Of a stretch of 7,783 bases of DNA, positions 5,780-7,783 are shown piece by piece (position 1 is the first letter of the stretch; each line of letters opens with the position of its first letter). The position numbers and the translations under genes are program-made. The notes under the pieces were generated by a model that was given only the letters and a program-made list of their open reading frames with translations, made no database searches and was not told the origin of the DNA. The stretch lies in the NCBI GenBank assembly GCA_002454335.1, contig DKIP01000065.1:23084-30866 (forward strand), given 5' to 3'. The DNA comes from Cytophagaceae bacterium UBA6715. GTDB lineage: Bacteria > Bacteroidota > Bacteroidia > Cytophagales > Spirosomataceae.

Positions 5780-5804
5780 GTCCGTGTGCATGTCGCACAC
5801 GGAC
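5780..5804 (+). terminator. Strong intercistronic hairpin (terminator or mRNA stabiliser)
   Basis: GTCCGTGTGC (5780-5789) pairs perfectly with GCACACGGAC (5795-5804) around the loop ATGTC. No T-run follows, so it is not a classical intrinsic terminator. It stands 8 nt after one gene and 22 nt before the next start codon, which suits attenuation or protection of the upstream message. Confidence 0.6.
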
Positions 5805-5826
5805 AACATGTTAAACCCATAAAACC

Positions 5827-6618
5827 ATGAAAAAGCTTACCCTTTTATTCATTGCAATCTTTGCAATCACAGCGAACACATTCGCTCAAAACAAACCGAT
5901 TTACATCAATATTTCTTTTCACAAATTGAAGCCGGGTCACACGATGGAAGAAGCCATGGCGATTGAGAAACGTTGGAAAGTCGTTCACCAAAAAAGAAAA
6001 GCCCTAGGAATCATCGGTGCCTGGGCCGTTTATCCAATCCAAAACGGATATAAATCAGAGACGGTAGATTTTGATTATGTCTCTCTCAATGCATCCTATG
6101 ATTTGAACAAAATCAACGATTATCCAGAAGACATGGCTGCCGCGCTTATCAAAGAGGATCCAAGTTTGTTTTCGCTGGTAGACGAATCCTTGAAAGTACA
6201 ATCGGTTATTCGCAATAAAGTAACCAAATTAATCGAAACGACAGGTGCTTCTAATGACTTGAATTCAATCATTATGATGGAAACGATGCACGTAACGCAA
6301 CAAAATTATTTTGCTTACTTGGATTTCGAGAAACAAATAAAAGCGATTCAAGTAGATCGCATCAAAGCAGGTAATATTCAGGAATGGTCGTTTTTACAAC
6401 ATTTAGCACCTACTTCCTATGATGGGCCTGGGCAATTCACAACCATGACCTTCTTCAAAGACCTTTCAAAATTAGATTTTGATTCAAGTTCAATCTACAT
6501 CAATGGAGCAAAAAAATACATGAATCTCACAGCGGACCAATTCACCAAAAAAGTGGGGGATTTACGCACGATGAACCAATCGATCATGTTAAAATACGCC
6601 GTAGGGACATTTAACTAG
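5827..6618 (+). CDS. Exported hypothetical protein with two alpha+beta barrel-like halves
   Basis: The 263-residue protein starts with a signal peptide (MKKLTLLFIAIFAITANTFA, cleavage before Q21). Two halves look related. Residues 25-91 run strand (YINISFHKLKPG), helix (MEEAMAIEKRWKVVHQKRKA), strand with WAVYP, then FDYVSLNASYD. Residues 149-211 run strand (IMMETMHVT), helix (YLDFEKQIKAIQVDRIKAG), strand with EWSFLQHL, then FTTMTFFKD. This layout (strand, long helix, W in the next strand, YV/TTMTF strand) resembles dimeric alpha-beta barrel proteins such as ABM or NIPSNAP types, here fused in tandem. I recognise no named family, and the function is unknown. It follows the tandem NTF2 gene by 55 bp on the same strand and is closed by a strong terminator. 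The stop codon lies inside AACTAGTTCTA (6613-6623). Confidence 0.72.
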   Translation: MKKLTLLFIAIFAITANTFAQNKPIYINISFHKLKPGHTMEEAMAIEKRWKVVHQKRKALGIIGAWAVYPIQNGYKSETVDFDYVSLNASYDLNKINDYPEDMAAALIKEDPSLFSLVDESLKVQSVIRNKVTKLIETTGASNDLNSIIMMETMHVTQQNYFAYLDFEKQIKAIQVDRIKAGNIQEWSFLQHLAPTSYDGPGQFTTMTFFKDLSKLDFDSSSIYINGAKKYMNLTADQFTKKVGDLRTMNQSIMLKYAVGTFN

Positions 6619-6629
6619 TTCTAATCATC

Positions 6630-6657
6630 GGCCGACTCGAATGAGTCGGCCTTTTTT
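6630..6657 (+). terminator. Intrinsic terminator between the genes at 5827 and 6670
   Basis: GGCCGACTC (6630-6638) pairs perfectly with GAGTCGGCC (6643-6651) around GAAT, followed by six T residues (6652-6657). Only 12 nt separate the T-run from the ATG of the next gene, so that gene either depends on read-through or has a promoter inside or upstream of the hairpin. It may act as an attenuator within an operon. Confidence 0.85.
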
Positions 6658-6669
6658 AACCCAACAATC

Positions 6670-7170
6670 ATGAAAAAAATAGTAGCCATTGCTTGCGTCA
6701 TCGCAGGCGGAATGATGTCTTGTTCAAAACAAGAAAACAAATTACCCGAAGGTGCTATCGGTTATGTCGTTGATAAATCGGCAAACATCGACCTCAGCAA
6801 AAAATCGATGCAGGCCTTAGCCGATGGGGATTCAGCCACCTATCGTGCAACGTATTCCGAAGACGCGGTGTTTTATGACAATGCTGATACGACGACTTTG
6901 GACCAAAACGTTTCCATATTCACCGCTTTCAAAGCCAAAGGAATTACCATGAAATTGGATTCCATCCCAAACATCACGGAAACGATTTACAATGAAAAAG
7001 GATATTTCGATTGCGATCATTTTGTCTACGCCTATGCGTGGTTTACTTTGACACGTGGCGACAAATCAGTCCGCGTAATTATTCATACGGTTGATGGCGT
7101 CAAAGAAGGCAAACAAGTCGTGGAATGGTTGCGCTACGACACCAAGAAGATTAACGAAATCATGCAATAA
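6670..7170 (+). CDS. NTF2/SnoaL-like lipoprotein
   Basis: The 166-residue protein starts MKKIVAIACVIAGGMMSC. Cys18 after MMS ends a short hydrophobic signal, so it is a predicted lipoprotein. The body has an NTF2-like layout: helix with SMQALADGDSATYRATYSED (46-65), then AVFYDNADTTTLDQ (66-79), helix SIFTAFKAKG (82-91), and strands ending FVYAYAWFTLTRGDKSVRV (118-136) and KQVVEWLRYDTKKI (148-161). The pattern 'ALADGD...Y..T.SEDAVFYD' is typical for this superfamily of small-pocket proteins. No catalytic residues can be named. It lies 51 bp after the 5827 gene, directly behind a terminator, and is followed by a palindromic repeat and its own terminator. It is a distant relative in fold, not a close copy, of the lipoprotein at 4200 and the tandem protein at 4860. 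Confidence 0.78.
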   Translation: MKKIVAIACVIAGGMMSCSKQENKLPEGAIGYVVDKSANIDLSKKSMQALADGDSATYRATYSEDAVFYDNADTTTLDQNVSIFTAFKAKGITMKLDSIPNITETIYNEKGYFDCDHFVYAYAWFTLTRGDKSVRVIIHTVDGVKEGKQVVEWLRYDTKKINEIMQ

Positions 7171-7189
7171 TTTTATTCCCCCACCCGTT

Positions 7190-7224
7190 TACCTTTGGCA
7201 AACCTTGGAGGATTGCCAAAGGTA
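7190..7224 (+). repeat. Dispersed palindromic element, copy 4 (forward form)
   Basis: The arms are the same 12-bp TACCTTTGGCAA and TTGCCAAAGGTA as copy 1, with an A-A mismatch, CCT/AGG upper stem and TGG loop. CCCG (7184-7187) and CGGG (7225-7228) can extend the stem across a TT bulge. ATATTATC follows at 7259-7266, exactly 34 nt after the palindrome, as at copy 1. It starts 19 nt after the stop of the lipoprotein gene. Confidence 0.9.
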
Positions 7225-7229
7225 CGGGG

Positions 7230-7255
7230 AAAGGAGGATTCGATGTCCTCCTTTT
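7230..7255 (+). terminator. Intrinsic terminator after the lipoprotein gene
   Basis: AAAGGAGGA (7230-7238) pairs with TCCTCCTTT (7246-7254) around TTCGATG, and the right arm runs into a T-rich tail (7252-7258). It lies 5 nt beyond the palindromic repeat, so the repeat itself is not needed to end this transcript. Confidence 0.75.
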
Positions 7256-7298
7256 GTTATATTATCAGTATCTTGATTAACCAATTTTACCCCAACCT

Positions 7299-7783
7299 AT
7301 GAAACCTACTTTACTCTTACTCGTTGCGCTCATTTCCTTTGGCAGCTTGGCACAAAATCTACCGGCGGGCGACCCCGTCCAACTCGGTTTATCGAAAGAA
7401 GGACTGGCACGCGTAGATGCATTTTTGGCAAAAGAATCAGAAAACCAACACATTCCTGGCTCGATCGGTATGATTGTCCGACATGGGAAAGTTGCTTATA
7501 AAAAAGCTTTTGGCAAGGCGAACCTCGAAACGGGGGAAGCGATGCGTACTGACCACCTTTTCCGGATGGCGAGTATGACCAAAATAATTACCGGCGTTGC
7601 GGGCCTTAAATTATTCGAGCGAGGACTCTTCACGATGGATACGCCTTTGGAGACAATTTTGCCTGAATTTGCCAACATGCAAATTTTGGTCGGTTATGAT
7701 ACGTTGAAACACCAATTCATCACACGACCGGCGAAAAACAAGATCTTGATGAAACACGTGTTTACACATACATCGGGCATTGC
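7299..7783 (+). CDS. Serine hydrolase, class C beta-lactamase-like, N-terminal part (runs off the right edge)
   Basis: The window contains 161 residues. A signal peptide (MKPTLLLLVALISFGSLAQ) is followed by LSKEGLARVDAFLAKE, HIPGSIGMIVRHGKVAYKKA (51-70), and FRMASMTKIITGVAGLKLFE (88-107). The last holds the SxxK motif with nucleophile Ser92 and Lys95. HVFTHTSGI (153-161) is the expected next block of the beta-lactamase/esterase/DD-peptidase superfamily. The later Tyr and HxG motifs lie outside. Members are exported and act as peptidases, esterases or beta-lactamases; the substrate cannot be told here. It lies 128 bp after the lipoprotein gene behind a terminator, so it probably has its own promoter. 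A TATCTTG at 7269-7275 is a weak candidate. Confidence 0.9.
   Translation, partial: MKPTLLLLVALISFGSLAQNLPAGDPVQLGLSKEGLARVDAFLAKESENQHIPGSIGMIVRHGKVAYKKAFGKANLETGEAMRTDHLFRMASMTKIITGVAGLKLFERGLFTMDTPLETILPEFANMQILVGYDTLKHQFITRPAKNKILMKHVFTHTSGI

Noticed and set aside
550..7224. The repeated palindromes as a CRISPR array
   Set aside because: The copies are separated by 96 bp to more than 4 kb, lie in both orientations and have no regular spacers or cas genes.

Overview
The window looks like chromosomal DNA of a Bacteroidota bacterium, most likely of the Cytophagia/Cytophagales type. The reasons are AT-rich sequence, almost no Shine-Dalgarno sequences, A-rich leaders before start codons, TAnnTTTG-type promoter elements, several Sec-exported proteins cleaved next to an A-Q pair, lipoproteins, and an AraC regulator with a multi-pass membrane N-terminus, which is typical of this phylum. 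The taxon is an inference; there is no rRNA or marker gene to fix it. No tRNA, rRNA, CRISPR array, transposase or phage gene was seen. No stretch longer than about 210 bases lacks a gene.

Left part (1-1885, minus strand): a cell-wall pair. An FtsW-type SEDS glycan polymerase/lipid II protein (713-1885) is followed downstream by the N-terminal part of a YcbB-like L,D-transpeptidase (1-515, running off the edge). Between them lie two inverted copies of a palindromic element. Middle (2094-2827, plus strand): two small unrecognised genes. Right part (2968-7783): a membrane-anchored AraC-type regulator, then (divergent and convergent) a group of small exported proteins: a SnoaL-like lipoprotein on the minus strand, a periplasmic protein with two tandem NTF2/SnoaL-like domains, a periplasmic protein that looks like two fused ferredoxin-like alpha+beta modules, another NTF2-like lipoprotein, and the start of a class C beta-lactamase-like serine hydrolase. 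The exported proteins may form one functional locus for a small-molecule conversion or stress response controlled by the AraC protein, but no substrate can be read from the sequence.

The most notable non-coding content is a family of four dispersed palindromes (550-584, 681-715, 2873-2910, 7190-7224). Each has a 12-bp stem, a conserved mismatch and a 3-bp upper stem. One copy carries a compensatory stem change. When all copies are turned to the same orientation, an ATA(A/T)T-type motif follows the palindrome after exactly 34 nt in all four. This suggests a REP-like element of about 77 bp. One copy supplies the stop codon of the ftsW gene. Further hairpins lie between the co-directional genes 4860-7170 and right behind the AraC gene.
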